Shown in pieces: positions 34,498 to 45,904 of a stretch of DNA of 64,000 nucleotides (the first letter of the stretch is position 1; every line of letters starts with the position of its first letter). Location of the stretch: positions 3,294,339-3,358,338 of the forward strand of contig VZQC01013287.1 of assembly GCA_009823505.1 (NCBI GenBank). Direction: 5' to 3'. This stretch comes from Rhizomys pruinosus (lineage: Eukaryota > Chordata > Mammalia > Rodentia > Spalacidae). The position numbers and the translations under genes were made by a program. The notes under the pieces were generated by a model. It searched no databases, was not told the origin of the DNA, and saw only the letters and a program-made list of their open reading frames with translations.

Positions 34498-35583
34498 CTT
34501 CTATCAAAAGGAAGACCAACAATTACAAAACTGAGATTTCAAAATAAGGATAATTCTCCTGTTGCATATATTTAGGCAGAGTTTCTAAGAATTTCTCAAG
34601 TCTTATCACAAGATAGGAATGGCGCAGCAATTAAGAAAGCTAGTTTGCTTTTATTCTTGATAGTCAAGCTGAAGCTTGATAGAGTAAATGGTCTTTTATT
34701 AAAAGAAAATAACCAGTAGTATCATGAATTCCCAAACTGGCAAGTTTCTAATGCTTGTCTAAACTGGAGAAGAAATTACCAAGTGCACCTAAGTGCATGT
34801 ACTAGAATTGGCACCAGCAGTTAGTGATTCGAAGAACTCTCAAGATGCTCCACTAGGCAAGCCATTCCTAAGCTTCTACTGAATAATTTCACTCATGAAG
34901 AGGGAACACCTCCCTATGCACACCTCCCCATGCCTGCTGACACTGATCAGGAACATCTGTTCAACTTAGCATGAGCAAAAACTAAATTTGTATGATATTG
35001 TTGTCGAGATTTTGCAGTTTGATATGGGAGTTTGAGTGTAGACAATTTATTTGTAATAGAGAAGTGTAACTGGCTTCTCCTTACATGTTGTGAAGATTTG
35101 TGAACTTCTTGGGCTTATGTAGTACAGCAAGCCCCTGAAATTTGATTTTATCCAAGATGTTTGATTTCTGGATACCTGTTCACTCTTATGAAGACCTAGG
35201 TCTATATACTTCTGGCCTCTATAGGAGAACTACTGGCCATCTCTGGCTGAGTTACAAATTATCTATATACAGCACTATACATATGACAAAGTAAGGAATA
35301 GTCATATTCCTGAGACTATTCAGCTAGGGACAGAACAGAGGGCAGGTCTTTTGGTCATAAGTTTATGCAGCAGCAACTCTACTATACAGGGGACCTCTCT
35401 GCAAGGTGCAGGGCTTTACCCCTTCAGCATTTCAAGTTTCCTTTTCCCCATCTGTAAATGAAAGAAATCTATATTATTTCTATTCATTAAATTTTGATAC
35501 ATATGTAGTACGAAATCTCAAATTTTGCTCATTCTATCTCAACTTACTACATTTTCTGATGAACGTGGCTCTCATTCTCCAAT
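34498..35583. other. No gene seen
   Basis: AT-rich intron-like DNA. The first 40 bp (ggaagaccaacaattacaaa) also follow the B2 at 20.46 kb, then the two flanks part. Confidence 0.5.
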
Positions 35584-35672
35584 AAAAAGAATTCGAGTCA
35601 ACTCCAAATGGATCAAAGACCTCAACATGAAACCCAAAACTCTGAAGTTGATAGAAGAAAACGTTGGCAATG

Positions 35673-36255
35673 GCTGGAAGAGGGTCTCGACTCTGAGCCC
35701 TTTTGCCAGGGTCCCTGTCTCGGAGGGAACACGCTTTGCCTTTGCAGAGTGAACAGAGGGTTGTGTTTACTTCTGCTCTGGTCCCAGCCAGCGGACTTGT
35801 GGGTGGGCTCCTGAGGCGCAGGCAGGATGCCATAACTCGCGCAGGCAGGGCAGGTACACAGGTACAGCTGGGGTGGTCTGTCACAGGGACGGTTGGAAGA
35901 GGGTCTAGACTCTGAGCCCTCTTTCCAGGGTCCCCATCTTGGAGGTAGGTCAGGCACGCAATCCCCCCCACCAATGGGAATTGCTGAGAATCCAAGTGGA
36001 CTTCCTTTTGGAGAACCTTCAGAACAGGAAGAGAAAACTGACTTAGGCTTCCAACATCCAATATATAAACAAAATTGAAAACCTGAAACCTAGACAAGTC
36101 AATACTCCATAAAAAAATAAAAAGGAGGAGGAAAGGGGAAAAAAAAAGCATCGGAAGGAGGCAAGCAAAACCACCTGCTAATATAGTGAAAAGTCATTTG
36201 TGATTTGAACCACAAAAGGGAAACCCACATGCCAGGGACACGATGAAGGAACAAC
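35673..36255 (+). promoter_or_regulatory. L1 copy 2 5'UTR, two monomer-like units
   Basis: A block starting ggctggaagagggtct (35673) recurs about 218 bp later as ggttggaagagggtct (35890), both continuing gactctgagccct...ccagggtccc. GC- and CpG-richer than the surroundings. Spacing resembles rodent L1 promoter monomers (about 200 bp). Sequence differs from the 5'UTR of copy 1. Confidence 0.65.
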
Positions 36256-37549
36256 ATGGGAAAGGCACAGGATATTCCCACACCAGGCCCTACCAAACCT
36301 GGAGGAGATAGCTACAATGGGATCCCCTTGGAGGAGACCCAAGGAACAGAGCTTAGAGGAATAATTGCAGACCTACACAGAGAAATTAAAGAAAACAAAG
36401 AAGAAGTCAGAGAACTAAGCAGAGAGAATGAAAAACTCAAAAAGGACCTAGAGGGATACAATGACAAACGTTGGAAAGAACTAAAGGAACAGATTGACAA
36501 ACTACAGAAAGAACAAGAGGGAGAAAAAAATAAGAATTCAGAGAACTAAAGAGAGAGAATGAAAAACTCAAAAAAGACCTAGAGGGATACAGTGACAAAC
36601 TTCGGAAAGAACTAAAGGAACAGAATGAAAAACTCCAGAAAGATTTAGAGGGAGAAAAAAACAAACTCCGAAAGGAAATAGAAACACTGAAAAAGGAAGC
36701 CAACCAAAGGAGTAAGGAGCACCAAGAAGAGATTGAGAAGCAAAAGAAGAGATTGAGAAGCTCAAAAAGGAAATGGAAGTACTAAAGAAAACACAGGATG
36801 AAACAAAAAAGGAATTAGAACACTCAGTCAATCAAGAAGAAAGGAAAGGAAAAAGCCTCAGAAGTAGAATGGAGGAAGCAGAACAAAGAATATCAGATCT
36901 GGAAGATAACACAGAGCAATTAAAAAGCTCAAATAAAGATTATGAAAAATTTAAAAATACACAAAAGTGGAACAACCAGGAAATATGGGACACTATGAAA
37001 AGATCAAACCTCCGCATCATAGGAATAGAGGAAGGAGAAGAATCTCAAGAGAATAGTATTGATCAGATCTTCAACAGAATAATAGATGAAAATTTCCCCA
37101 AACTAAAAATAGACAAGCCCATACAAATACAAGAAGCACATAGGACCCCAAATAGACAAGATCAGAAAAGAAACACCCCACGCCATATCATAGTTAAAAT
37201 GCTAGATGCCCAAAACAAAGACAAAATTCTGAGGGCCACAAAAGAAAAACAAGTCACATACAAAGGGAAACCCATCAGAATTACAACTGACTTCTCGCCT
37301 CAAACCATGAAAGCAAGAAGAACATGGAGCAAAGCATTCCCTGTGTTAAGGGACTATGGATGCCAACCCAGAATACTTTACCCAGCAAAAATGTCGACTA
37401 TACTTGAAGGAGAGAGAAAAATCTTCCATGACATAAACAAGATGATGGAATACATGTCTGGAAAACCAACTCTTCATAAAATACTTGAAGCAATTCAAAG
37501 GGCAGAAGAGAGGAGCAACAATCCTCAAACACCTAGGAAAAGAAACTAA
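36256..37549 (+). pseudogene. L1 ORF1 (RNA-binding coiled-coil protein), frameshifted
   Basis: Encodes the RNA-coating chaperone of the L1 particle. The first frame (36256-36549) starts near GKAQDIPTPGPTKPGG and enters a Glu/Lys-rich coiled coil. It ends at a stop at 36547-36549, just after the A-run gagaaaaaaataag. A frame starting at 36773 is open for 258 codons and contains the conserved C-terminal half (RTPNRQDQKRN, KARRTWSKAFPVLRDYG, QPRILYPAKMS). The coiled coil contains a near-exact 130-bp tandem duplication (about 36410-36515 and 36541-36646) and a short gaagagattgagaag repeat near 36727. Without the shift this would be one ORF of about 430 codons, longer than copy 1. ORF2 starts 44 bp downstream. 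Confidence 0.92.
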
Positions 37550-37593
37550 CAAAAACATAACCATAGGAGCAAAATCAAAGGCTAGAAGTCCAA

Positions 37594-40500
37594 ATGGATA
37601 ATAAAGTGAAAGGAAGCAACATCCATCTTTCAATTGTAACCTTAAATATTAATGGGCTAAACTCCCCAATCAAAAGGCATAGACTGGGAGAATGGATTAG
37701 GAAACAAAACCCATCTATATGCTGTCTACAAGAAACCCATCTCAATTTCAAGGATAGGCACCAACTTAAGGTGAAGGGATGGAAGAAAGTATTCCAAGCA
37801 AATGGTACCAAAAAGAAAGCGGGTGTGGCTATTCTAATATCAGACAAAATAGACTTCAAAGCAAAAGAAATCAAAAGAGACAAAGAGGGCCATTACATCC
37901 TTATTAAAGGAACAATTGACGATGAAGATTTCACAATCATAAATATATATGCACCAAACATCAGTGCACCAAACTTTATAAAGACAATTCTTCAGGATCT
38001 CAAGGCACAGATTAACCCCAGCACACTAATACTAGGGGACTTCAATACCCCATTAAGTCCTCTAGACAGATCAACAGGACAAAGGATAAACAGAGAGACA
38101 TCTGAACTAAATGACACAATACACCAAATGGACCTCACAGACATCTACCGAATATTTCACCCAAACACCAGAGAATACACTTTCTACTCAGCACCTCATG
38201 GAACATTCTCCAAAATAGACCATATACTGGGACACAGGGAAAAACTCAACAAATATAAAAAGGTTGAAATAATCTCATGCATTCTATCAGACCACAGTGC
38301 AATAAAACTCAATATCAACACCAGAATAAACCCTACAACCTACAGGAACACATGGAGACTAAACAACACTCTCCTGAATAATGAGTGGGTCAAGGAAGAA
38401 ATAAAAAAAGAAATAAAAACATTCCTGGAACTGAATGACAATGATAAAACAACACAGCAAAATCTATGGGACACTCTTAAAGCAATCCTAAGAGGGAAGT
38501 TTATAGCTCTAAGTGCCCACATTAAAAAAACAGAAAGAGCACAAGTGAACGATCTAACACTGCAGCTAAAAATACTTGAGAGACAACAACAAATGAACCC
38601 TAAACGGAGCAGACAAGAAGAAATAACAAAAATCAGAGCAGAGATCAATGAAATAGAAACAAAGAAAACCATACAAAAAATCAATGAATCCAAAAGTTGG
38701 TTCTTTGAGAGAATAAACAAGATAGACAGACCTCTAGCCCAGTTAACCAAAAGAAAGAGGGAACAACTCCAAATCAATAGAATCTGTGATGAAAGGGGAA
38801 ATATCACAACAGACAATGAAAAGATCCAGACAATCATACGGGACTACTTCAAAAACTTATATTCTACTAAGTTTGAAAACCTAGAAGAAATGGATGAATA
38901 TCTGAAATCCTGGGAATCACCAAAGCTCAACCAAGAAGAGATCGACAGCCTAAACAGACCAATAGTACAGGAAGAAATCGAAGATGTAATAAGTAGCCTC
39001 CCAACCAAAAAATGCCCAGGCCCGGATGGATTCACGGCAGAATTCTATAAAATATTTCGTAAAGACTTACAACCATTACTACTTAAATTGTTTAGAAGGA
39101 TACAAATGGAGGGACTTCTCCCAAATTCCTTCTATGAAGCCAGCATTACGCTACTACCAAAACCAGGGAAAGATACAACCAAAAAGGAGAACTATAGACC
39201 CATCTCCCTAATGAACACAGATGCCAAAATTCTAAACAGGATTCTGGCAAATCGCATACAGACTCACATCAAGAAAATCATCCACCATGACCAAGTTGGA
39301 TTCATACCAGACATGCAGGGATGGTTCAACATACGAAAATCAATAAACATCATCAAACATATCAATGGACTGAAGGACAAAAACCACACCATCATCTCAA
39401 TTGATGCGGAGAAAGCCTTTGACAAAATCCAGCACCCTTTCATGTTTAAAGTCCTGGAGGGAATTGGTCTGGAGGGATCATTCCTCAATGTAATCAAAGC
39501 CATATACAGAAAACCCACAGCCAATATCATCCTAAATGGGGAAATGACAGAAGCATTCCCCTTAAAGGTAGGAACTCGGCAAGGCTGCCCCCTGTCACCA
39601 CTCCTCTTCAATATAGTGCTAGAAACCCTAGCTAGGGCAATAAGGCAAGAAAAGGAAATTAAAGGAGTTCTAATTGGAAAAGAGGAAGTCAAGCTATCCC
39701 TTTTTGCTGATGATATGATTGTCTACCTAAGGGATGCTAAGAACTCCACCAGAAAACTCCTAGAAACGATTAAGAGCTTTGGTAAAGTGGCAGGATACAA
39801 AATAAACCTAGAAAAATCAGTAGCCTTTCTGTACACCAACAACAAGCAATTGAAGAAGGACTACAAGGAGACCTTCCCACTCACAATAGCCTCAAAAACA
39901 ATAAAATACCTAGGAACAAACCTAACCAAAGACACCAAGGATCTCTACAACAAAAATTTTAAACCCCTGAAAAAGGAAATTGAGGAAGACATCAGAAGAT
40001 GGACAAACCTCCCATGCTCATGGATTGGGAAAATAAATATAGTAAAAATGTCCATCCTACCCAAACTAGTGTACAGATTTAATGCGATCCCAATCAAAAT
40101 CCCCAAGAGTTTCTTCACAGGCTTGGAAAAAAAAATCCTCAATTTCATTTGGAAAAACAAAAGACCCCGAATAGCCAAAGCAACCCTGAGTGAAAAGAGC
40201 AATACAGGGGGGATCGCTATACCAGACATCAAACTATACTATAGGGCTATAGTCATAAAGACAGCCTGGTACTGGCACAAAAACAGACCAGTTGACCAAT
40301 GGAATAAAACTGAAGATCCAAACCTGAGCTCATACAATTTCAGCCACCTCATATTTGACAAGGGGGCCAAGAAGACACAATGGAAGAAAGACAGCATCTT
40401 CAGCAAGTGGTGCTGGCAAAACTGGATCACCACTTGTAGAAGAATGAAATTAAACCCCTACCTCTCACCTTGTACAAAGGTCAACTCCAGATGGACCAAA

Positions 40501-41256
40501 GACCTCAACGTGAAACCCCAAACTCTGGAGGTGATAGAAGAGAAGCTTGGCAGCAGACTACAAGACATAGGTGTAGGAAAAGACTTCCTAAATCAGACAG
40601 CAGCTGCACAAGAAATAAGATCGACAATTGACAAATGGGACCTCATTAAACTCAAAAGCTTCTGTACATCAAAGGAAGCAATAAAGGAAGTGAGGAGAAG
40701 ACCCACAGAGTGGGAGGAAACCTTCACAGCAGATACATCTGACAAAGCATTAATTTCCAGAGTATACAAGCTACTCAAAAAACAAAGAAGAAAGAAAACA
40801 AATGAATCATTCAAAAGATGGAGCAAAGATCTGAATAGAGACTTCACAGAGGAGGAGTTAGAGATGGCCGAGAAACATCTTAAGAAGTGTTCAACATCTC
40901 TGATAATTAAGGAAATGCAAATTAAAACCACTCTGAGATATCACCTTACTCCAATAAGACTGGCTAGGATCAGGAACATGAATGATACCAAGTGCTGGAG
41001 AGGTTGTGGGGAAAGGGGAACACTCATCCATTGCTGGTGGGAATGTAAACTTGTACAGCCACTATGGAAAGCAGTGTGGAGAACCCTTAGAAGACTCAAA
41101 ATGAGCCTGCCACCTGACCCAGTCATACCACTCCTGGGTATATACCCACAAGACTCATCTTACCACAGAGATACATGCACAGCCATGTTTATTGCAGTTC
41201 TCTTCACAATAGTGAAGAGCTGGAACCAACCCAAATGCCCCTCAACTGACAAATAG
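37594..41256 (+). CDS. L1 ORF2p: endonuclease-reverse transcriptase, 1220 aa, C-terminally cut by one stop
   Basis: ORF2p nicks target DNA and copies L1 (and B1/B2) RNA into the genome. Start chosen at ATG (MDNKVKGSN), 44 bp after ORF1. Visible domains: APE-type endonuclease at about residues 1-240 ([40 protein letters not shown]); Z/linker; reverse transcriptase with [23 protein letters not shown] and the catalytic FADD at residues 704-707; C-terminal Cys-rich CX3CX7HX4C with Cys1134, Cys1138, His1146 and Cys1151. All catalytic motifs look intact. A TAG at 41254-41256 sits where the other copy has a Trp codon; the frame stays open for 46 more codons to TGA at 41395-41397, so about 4% of the protein is lost. 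Whether this abolishes activity cannot be told from sequence. Confidence 0.96.
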   Translation: MDNKVKGSNIHLSIVTLNINGLNSPIKRHRLGEWIRKQNPSICCLQETHLNFKDRHQLKVKGWKKVFQANGTKKKAGVAILISDKIDFKAKEIKRDKEGHYILIKGTIDDEDFTIINIYAPNISAPNFIKTILQDLKAQINPSTLILGDFNTPLSPLDRSTGQRINRETSELNDTIHQMDLTDIYRIFHPNTREYTFYSAPHGTFSKIDHILGHREKLNKYKKVEIISCILSDHSAIKLNINTRINPTTYRNTWRLNNTLLNNEWVKEEIKKEIKTFLELNDNDKTTQQNLWDTLKAILRGKFIALSAHIKKTERAQVNDLTLQLKILERQQQMNPKRSRQEEITKIRAEINEIETKKTIQKINESKSWFFERINKIDRPLAQLTKRKREQLQINRICDERGNITTDNEKIQTIIRDYFKNLYSTKFENLEEMDEYLKSWESPKLNQEEIDSLNRPIVQEEIEDVISSLPTKKCPGPDGFTAEFYKIFRKDLQPLLLKLFRRIQMEGLLPNSFYEASITLLPKPGKDTTKKENYRPISLMNTDAKILNRILANRIQTHIKKIIHHDQVGFIPDMQGWFNIRKSINIIKHINGLKDKNHTIISIDAEKAFDKIQHPFMFKVLEGIGLEGSFLNVIKAIYRKPTANIILNGEMTEAFPLKVGTRQGCPLSPLLFNIVLETLARAIRQEKEIKGVLIGKEEVKLSLFADDMIVYLRDAKNSTRKLLETIKSFGKVAGYKINLEKSVAFLYTNNKQLKKDYKETFPLTIASKTIKYLGTNLTKDTKDLYNKNFKPLKKEIEEDIRRWTNLPCSWIGKINIVKMSILPKLVYRFNAIPIKIPKSFFTGLEKKILNFIWKNKRPRIAKATLSEKSNTGGIAIPDIKLYYRAIVIKTAWYWHKNRPVDQWNKTEDPNLSSYNFSHLIFDKGAKKTQWKKDSIFSKWCWQNWITTCRRMKLNPYLSPCTKVNSRWTKDLNVKPQTLEVIEEKLGSRLQDIGVGKDFLNQTAAAQEIRSTIDKWDLIKLKSFCTSKEAIKEVRRRPTEWEETFTADTSDKALISRVYKLLKKQRRKKTNESFKRWSKDLNRDFTEEELEMAEKHLKKCSTSLIIKEMQIKTTLRYHLTPIRLARIRNMNDTKCWRGCGERGTLIHCWWECKLVQPLWKAVWRTLRRLKMSLPPDPVIPLLGIYPQDSSYHRDTCTAMFIAVLFTIVKSWNQPKCPSTDK

Positions 41257-41397
41257 ATAGAGAAAATGTGGTACATCTACACAATGGAGTTCTATGCAGC
41301 AGTAAAGAAAGATGATATCATGAGCATTGCAGGTAAATGGATGGAGCTAGAAAATATCATGCTAAGTGAAGTAACACAGCCCCAGAAAAACAAATGA

Positions 41398-41501
41398 TGA
41401 ATGGTATCCCTCATCTGTGGATGCAATTACCTAATAGTATGGCACACTGAGCAACATTAATGTGACCTGAAAACAGCTGTGCTCTTATATCGTGAATCCA
41501 A

Positions 41502-41541
<40 letters not shown>

Positions 41542-41550
41542 ATTAAAAGA
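41398..41550 (+). other. L1 copy 2 3'UTR and tail
   Basis: Short 3'UTR ending gtgaatccaataaata, overlapping an aataaa signal, followed by the (AAAT)n tail at about 41501-41540. It lacks the G-rich polypurine tract seen in copy 1, so the two L1s belong to different lineages or 3' ends. Confidence 0.8.
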
Positions 41551-41963
41551 AGAATTCAGCTTGCCAAAATTATCCATTGAGACATCAAGAAATTTAGGAT
41601 AGATACCTAGGCTCAGGATAACTTATTTCTAGCAAAGTGAAATCCATTCTGTAGCCTTAGGCTGAGAAAATCTATAGGAAATATAAAGAATGCATTGAAA
41701 GATTCCTTGTACCACATCTCTCAAGTTCCTGTTAAATTACCTCAAATTATCCTGGGAAGTCAGGGCAGAGAGCAAAAAGCAAGCTCTTTTCCCAATAAAG
41801 GTTACTATCAGTCATTAATCAAGGATTTTAAAAATGCTCTTAATTTTCAACTACTGACAAATAACTACAGATGTTTTCTGACTTACAACAGGGGTTGGAT
41901 CCTAATAATCCCACCATAAATTAAAATTATCATGTCAGAAATATATTAATGCATACAAGTTAT
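41551..41963. other. No recognisable feature
   Basis: Intron-like sequence with a 74-codon ORF (41695-41919) lacking any family signature. Confidence 0.4.
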
Positions 41964-42357
41964 TGTCGTGGTTGGCTTCAGTTGTCAACTTGACTGACAC
42001 ACCTAGGAAGAAGGAACCTCAATTGGGGAATTTATGTCTGTGAGGCATTTTCTTGGCTTCTGAATGATGTAGGAGATCCCAGCCCACTGTGTGTGTGGGT
42101 ATCACCTATGGTCAGTTAGTCATGGGTTGTATAAGAAAGAAAGCAGACTAAGTGCAGGCCAGGGAGCAAATCAGTAAACAATGCTCCTCTGTTGTCTGTG
42201 CTTCAGCTTTTGCCTCCAGCTTCCTGCCCTGAGTTCCTGTCCGATTTCCCTCAAAGATGGACTATCATCACGTGGAAGTGTAAGATCCAATAAACTTTCT
42301 TTCCCAAGTTGTTTTGGTTAAAGTATTTTATCACAATGATAGAAAGGTAACTAGGAC
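41964..42357 (+). mobile_element. MaLR (MT-type) solo LTR, older
   Basis: Starts tgtcgtggttggcttcagtt, contains gtcaacttgactgacacacc, the TATA-like gttgtataagaaag, gcctccagcttcctgccctg, a late aataaa, and ends ctaggac. Same architecture as the LTRs at 6.8 and 16.9 kb but more diverged. No clear TSD. Confidence 0.85.
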
Positions 42358-43842
42358 CCCTATGAAACATCATAGCTTAGTTTAGATCACCATAAAAATA
42401 TTCAGAACACTTATATCTGCCTACCATAGGCCTATAGTTGGTCAAAGTCTAACATAAGATCTGTTTGATAATCAAGGGCAAAAAAGTTCATGCAATTCAT
42501 TGAATACTGTGCTGAAAGTGAAAATCACAGTGATTGCAATGGATGTGCCTTTGCATGGATGTAAGCCAAGAAGTCATGAATCGAACCATCCTAAGTGAGG
42601 AATCATCTACATGTAGTTACAATTACTGGGGAAAATATGGATCCATGTACCAGACTCAAGAAAGGACCTCAAACCTTTGCAGGGAGACAAGTTACAGGAT
42701 TGCTTTCTCATTCTATGATAATTCTAGGATTACTTCTTGTGGGAGGTAAACAGATAAAGAAATTTTGTTTTGCATTTTAGTTTGAAGGAGCTAGTTAACA
42801 CATGAAAATGAGCATTATTTGAAGGAATTGTCTTTATCTTAATCTATGCCATCATATTTTTGTACAGAGAGGATCTAAGCCTCCCAGCCTCTTGGGAGAG
42901 CTCTGCACTCAGTCTAGTGTCTGCTTCATTCATGATTTAATGAAAGAGTTAACATCTGTCACTGCTACAAAATACACTTGAGGAGGTAGGAAGCATACAC
43001 ACATAAATAAATTTGCTTGTCTTGATGTGAAACATAACACCCCACCCCAACATACTAAACACCAGTATCCCCAGCCTCTCTCTCTCTCTCTCTTTCTCTC
43101 TGTCTCTCCCTCCCTCCTTCCCTCTCTCTTCCTCCCTCTCTTCCTCCATCCTTCTCTCTCTCTCCCTGTCCTAATTCCTTTTCAATTATATTCCTCTCAG
43201 ATGAGAAGAGGAGCGTAGGTCACCTTACATTTCAGAATCACGCAGAGAAAAGGTGTGAATCCGTGATCCAACATATGTCTAATTAGATTTGTGTTTAAAA
43301 TCTTATATCAGCTCTGTAGAAGACTGAAGGCATTTGGGTGGATAATCAGGAAATAATACTGGCCCAGGTTCATGTTTTATCACATCCTAATGAAGCAAGT
43401 GATTTCATGAAGTTGTTTAACCTACCATAGTTTGCTGCCTTCAGACATTGTTGCTTCTAAGTGCAGGATCATGGCATGAAAATTTTATGCCCAACCCCAC
43501 AGGAGTAACAGTGGTCTTTGCTTGAGAGAGCATACTATTCTTTTCACAGAACAGCAGGGTGGGCTGCTTTATTGAAATGGTTCTAAGTGTGGAGGAAAAT
43601 GTACTATGGCTGGATCACTAATCAGGAGTAGGCCTGTAGACAAAGGATATGGCATATTCAAACTCGGTATATTGTATTGGTGAGAACTGTTCTTGAGACA
43701 TTAATTGTGCTTGGAAAATGTACTGTTTTTGATAAGAAAAAGAACAATAATTGAATAAAAAATGTTCACTTCTGGACTATGGTAAACATGCTTGTAGAAG
43801 TGACCCAGTGTGCCATTCTACTAGAAATAGACTCAAAGATTC
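42358..43842. other. Intron-like DNA with a CT-rich tract
   Basis: No gene or transposon recognised. A (CT)n/(CCTT)n-rich low-complexity run lies at 43076-43168 and explains the Ser/Leu/Pro-rich ORF there. Confidence 0.5.
43076..43168. repeat. CT-rich low-complexity repeat
   Basis: Alternating ctctctct, ccctccctcc and cttcctcc blocks. Confidence 0.9.
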
Positions 43843-44003
43843 TTTTTTGGGGGGTCTTTTTGAGACAGGGTCTCCCTGTAGCCTCAGCTGTCCTGGAACT
43901 CACTATGTAGACCAGGCTGGCCTTGAACTCACAGAGATCTGCCTGCCTCTGCCTCCCAAGTTCTGGGATTACAGGTGTGAGCCACCACACCTGGCAATTT
44001 TTT
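43843..44003 (-). mobile_element. B1 SINE, antisense
   Basis: Clear reverse-complement B1: ttttgagacagggtctccct, gaactcactatgtagaccag, ctgcctctgcctcccaagtt, ggtgtgagccaccacacctg, preceded by a T/G-rich tail complement. Confidence 0.95.
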
Positions 44004-45504
44004 TTTGTCAAATATTCTTGAATTTGAGCATTTAATGGTATATCAAGAATGTCCTTGGCAGCCATGCATACAAATATATGCATATGTATATGTCAGTAAG
44101 AGATTGAATTAAAATTTCAGTCAACAACCTAATAAAAAGGAGGCTTGCTTTTTCAGACAATGGAAGGAATACTTGGCAGCACTGAAAATAAATTAATAGA
44201 GCACATCAGTCACATAATGCTGAGTGCAAGGGTCACAGATGGATACTTAGATTAGTAGTCAGTTAGGTTCAGAGAGATGAAAAATTTAAGAGTATAACTA
44301 GCAGAGAGTCAAACATATGCAATGAACCTGTGTAAGGCAGCAAAGGCATTTTAAATCCAAATTCTGGATATTGGCTATCTGGGTTGGGGGGCAATTAAGG
44401 AGATGGGATTAATGGATATAAATTCAAAGATTCCAAAGGAATGACCTTGGTTTTTTAATATCTTGGTTGCACTCACGTGGGCGCCACACTTTCTGTTTCA
44501 CATTTATATATTTTATGAACCTATGAAATAAATGCAACAATTTAATTTGTAGGGTTTTTTTTTCTTCCCCAGAATTTGACCTCCTTTATGGTTCAAAGCA
44601 GACTGATAGCAATTCACGCCTAATTTAGTGCTATGATTTGGGTCAGGAAACACTTAACCACTCCCTGACATCAGATTAAACAAGTTGACTTTGTAGCAAT
44701 TAATGATTTTTCTGCACAGTAAACCTCTTGGATTATTCAGGGATGATTAATGTTCATCATAGAATCCTGAGAGTATTTCTTGACCAAACTGTATGAGAAA
44801 CAAACATAGCAAGATGCAGAAGTTTATGTGATCAGCCTGACCTCAGTCATGGTGTCACAGTGTGGGTCTATGCCATCTTCACTCTGGCAGCCTCAGAACC
44901 CAGGTGGTAGGGTATTCTTCAGAAGAGAGTTGAAAACACCTGGGACTGTGGGCGTTTCAGAGTTCAGATATGTTCTCAGGACTGCAGAGAGCTGGAGGTG
45001 TCAGCATCAGACAGAGAATGCTGCTCAATCTGGATTAGGAGTTCATCAAAGACCTTCAAAAGTGGGCACATCTAATCCTCACGTTCAAGGAGGAAGAAAA
45101 AATGCATAGGGAACAACGTCTGAGAGAGAACAGTTCCAGGAGCCCCAGAGAGGGGTGAGTTTTGAGAATTTAGAATCTCCCTGCACAGATTTGCAAAGAT
45201 GATCTGACCATAGCTAGGAATTAGATTTATATTCCAGCCTCCAAGACATCCGTGAGCCCCCATAATAGACAGAGAGGATGGGGCGCAGAATCTGAGAGAC
45301 AGCAGAACTGCATCCTCATCCATCCTCTGCAGCCTGGACTAACTCTCAATTTCTATGAAATGGGTATGATGACCCCTATTTCTTGATGCTGTAGGAATTA
45401 AATGACCCTTTGTTACTTCTTATTTTTTTATTTTTATTTTTTTTCCCTTGTTACTTCTAATCGACCCTCTTTTCAATAGCCAGTGTGATCATTCTAAATT
45501 ACAA
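44004..45504. other. Intron-like DNA; possible very old L1 remnant
   Basis: 44150-44540 has some flavour of an old L1 3' end (acaatggaaggaatacttgg ... ttatatattttatgaacc) but is too diverged to assert. No exon seen in the rest. Confidence 0.3.
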
Positions 45505-45600
45505 CTCCTGCTGGATGTGTTCATGTCTGTAATCATAGCACTTAGGAGGTGGAGGCAGGAGAATTGCTACATAACAAGACTCTATTCAAGAAATTTAAAT
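45505..45600 (+). mobile_element. Diverged B1 fragment
   Basis: Contains gtctgtaatcatagcactta and gaggtggaggcaggagaatt in B1 order. Truncated at both ends. Confidence 0.5.
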
Positions 45601-45835
45601 AGGGCATGGAAAGATGGTTCAGCTGTTAAGAGCACTGACTGCTCTTCCAGAGGACCCAGATTTGGATCCCAGCACCCACACAGCAGCTAACAACCATTCC
45701 TAACTCCAGTTTGAGGGGATCTTATACATGTTCTGACCTCAGTGAGCATTGTATGATATAGATGCACTTACAGGCATGCAGTTAATACACTCATACACAT
45801 AAAAATAATAAATAAAATATTTTAAATAAACTAAA
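45601..45835 (+). mobile_element. B2-type SINE
   Basis: Head ggttcagctgttaagagcac, ctcttccagaggacccagat, body, acactcatacacataaaaat and an AT-rich tail. Moderately old. Confidence 0.9.
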
Positions 45836-45904
45836 CTTAAATAAAAATATAACTTTCCCATCTTGTCCACTTAAAATCAACTACTGGGTTTCATTGTGTA
45901 GGTG

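Larger units (their letters stand above)
35596..41550 (+). mobile_element. L1 LINE copy 2: full length, young
   Basis: Order: short ORF2-derived fragment (35596-35672), 5'UTR with two monomer-like units (35673-36255), ORF1 (36256-37549), ORF2 (37594-41256), short 3'UTR of about 110 bp without a G-rich tract, and an (AAAT)n tail. Possible imperfect target sequences: aaaagaattc (35586-35595) and aaaagaagaattc just after the tail. ORF2 has one premature stop and ORF1 is frameshifted, so it is probably not autonomous as written. Confidence 0.95.
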
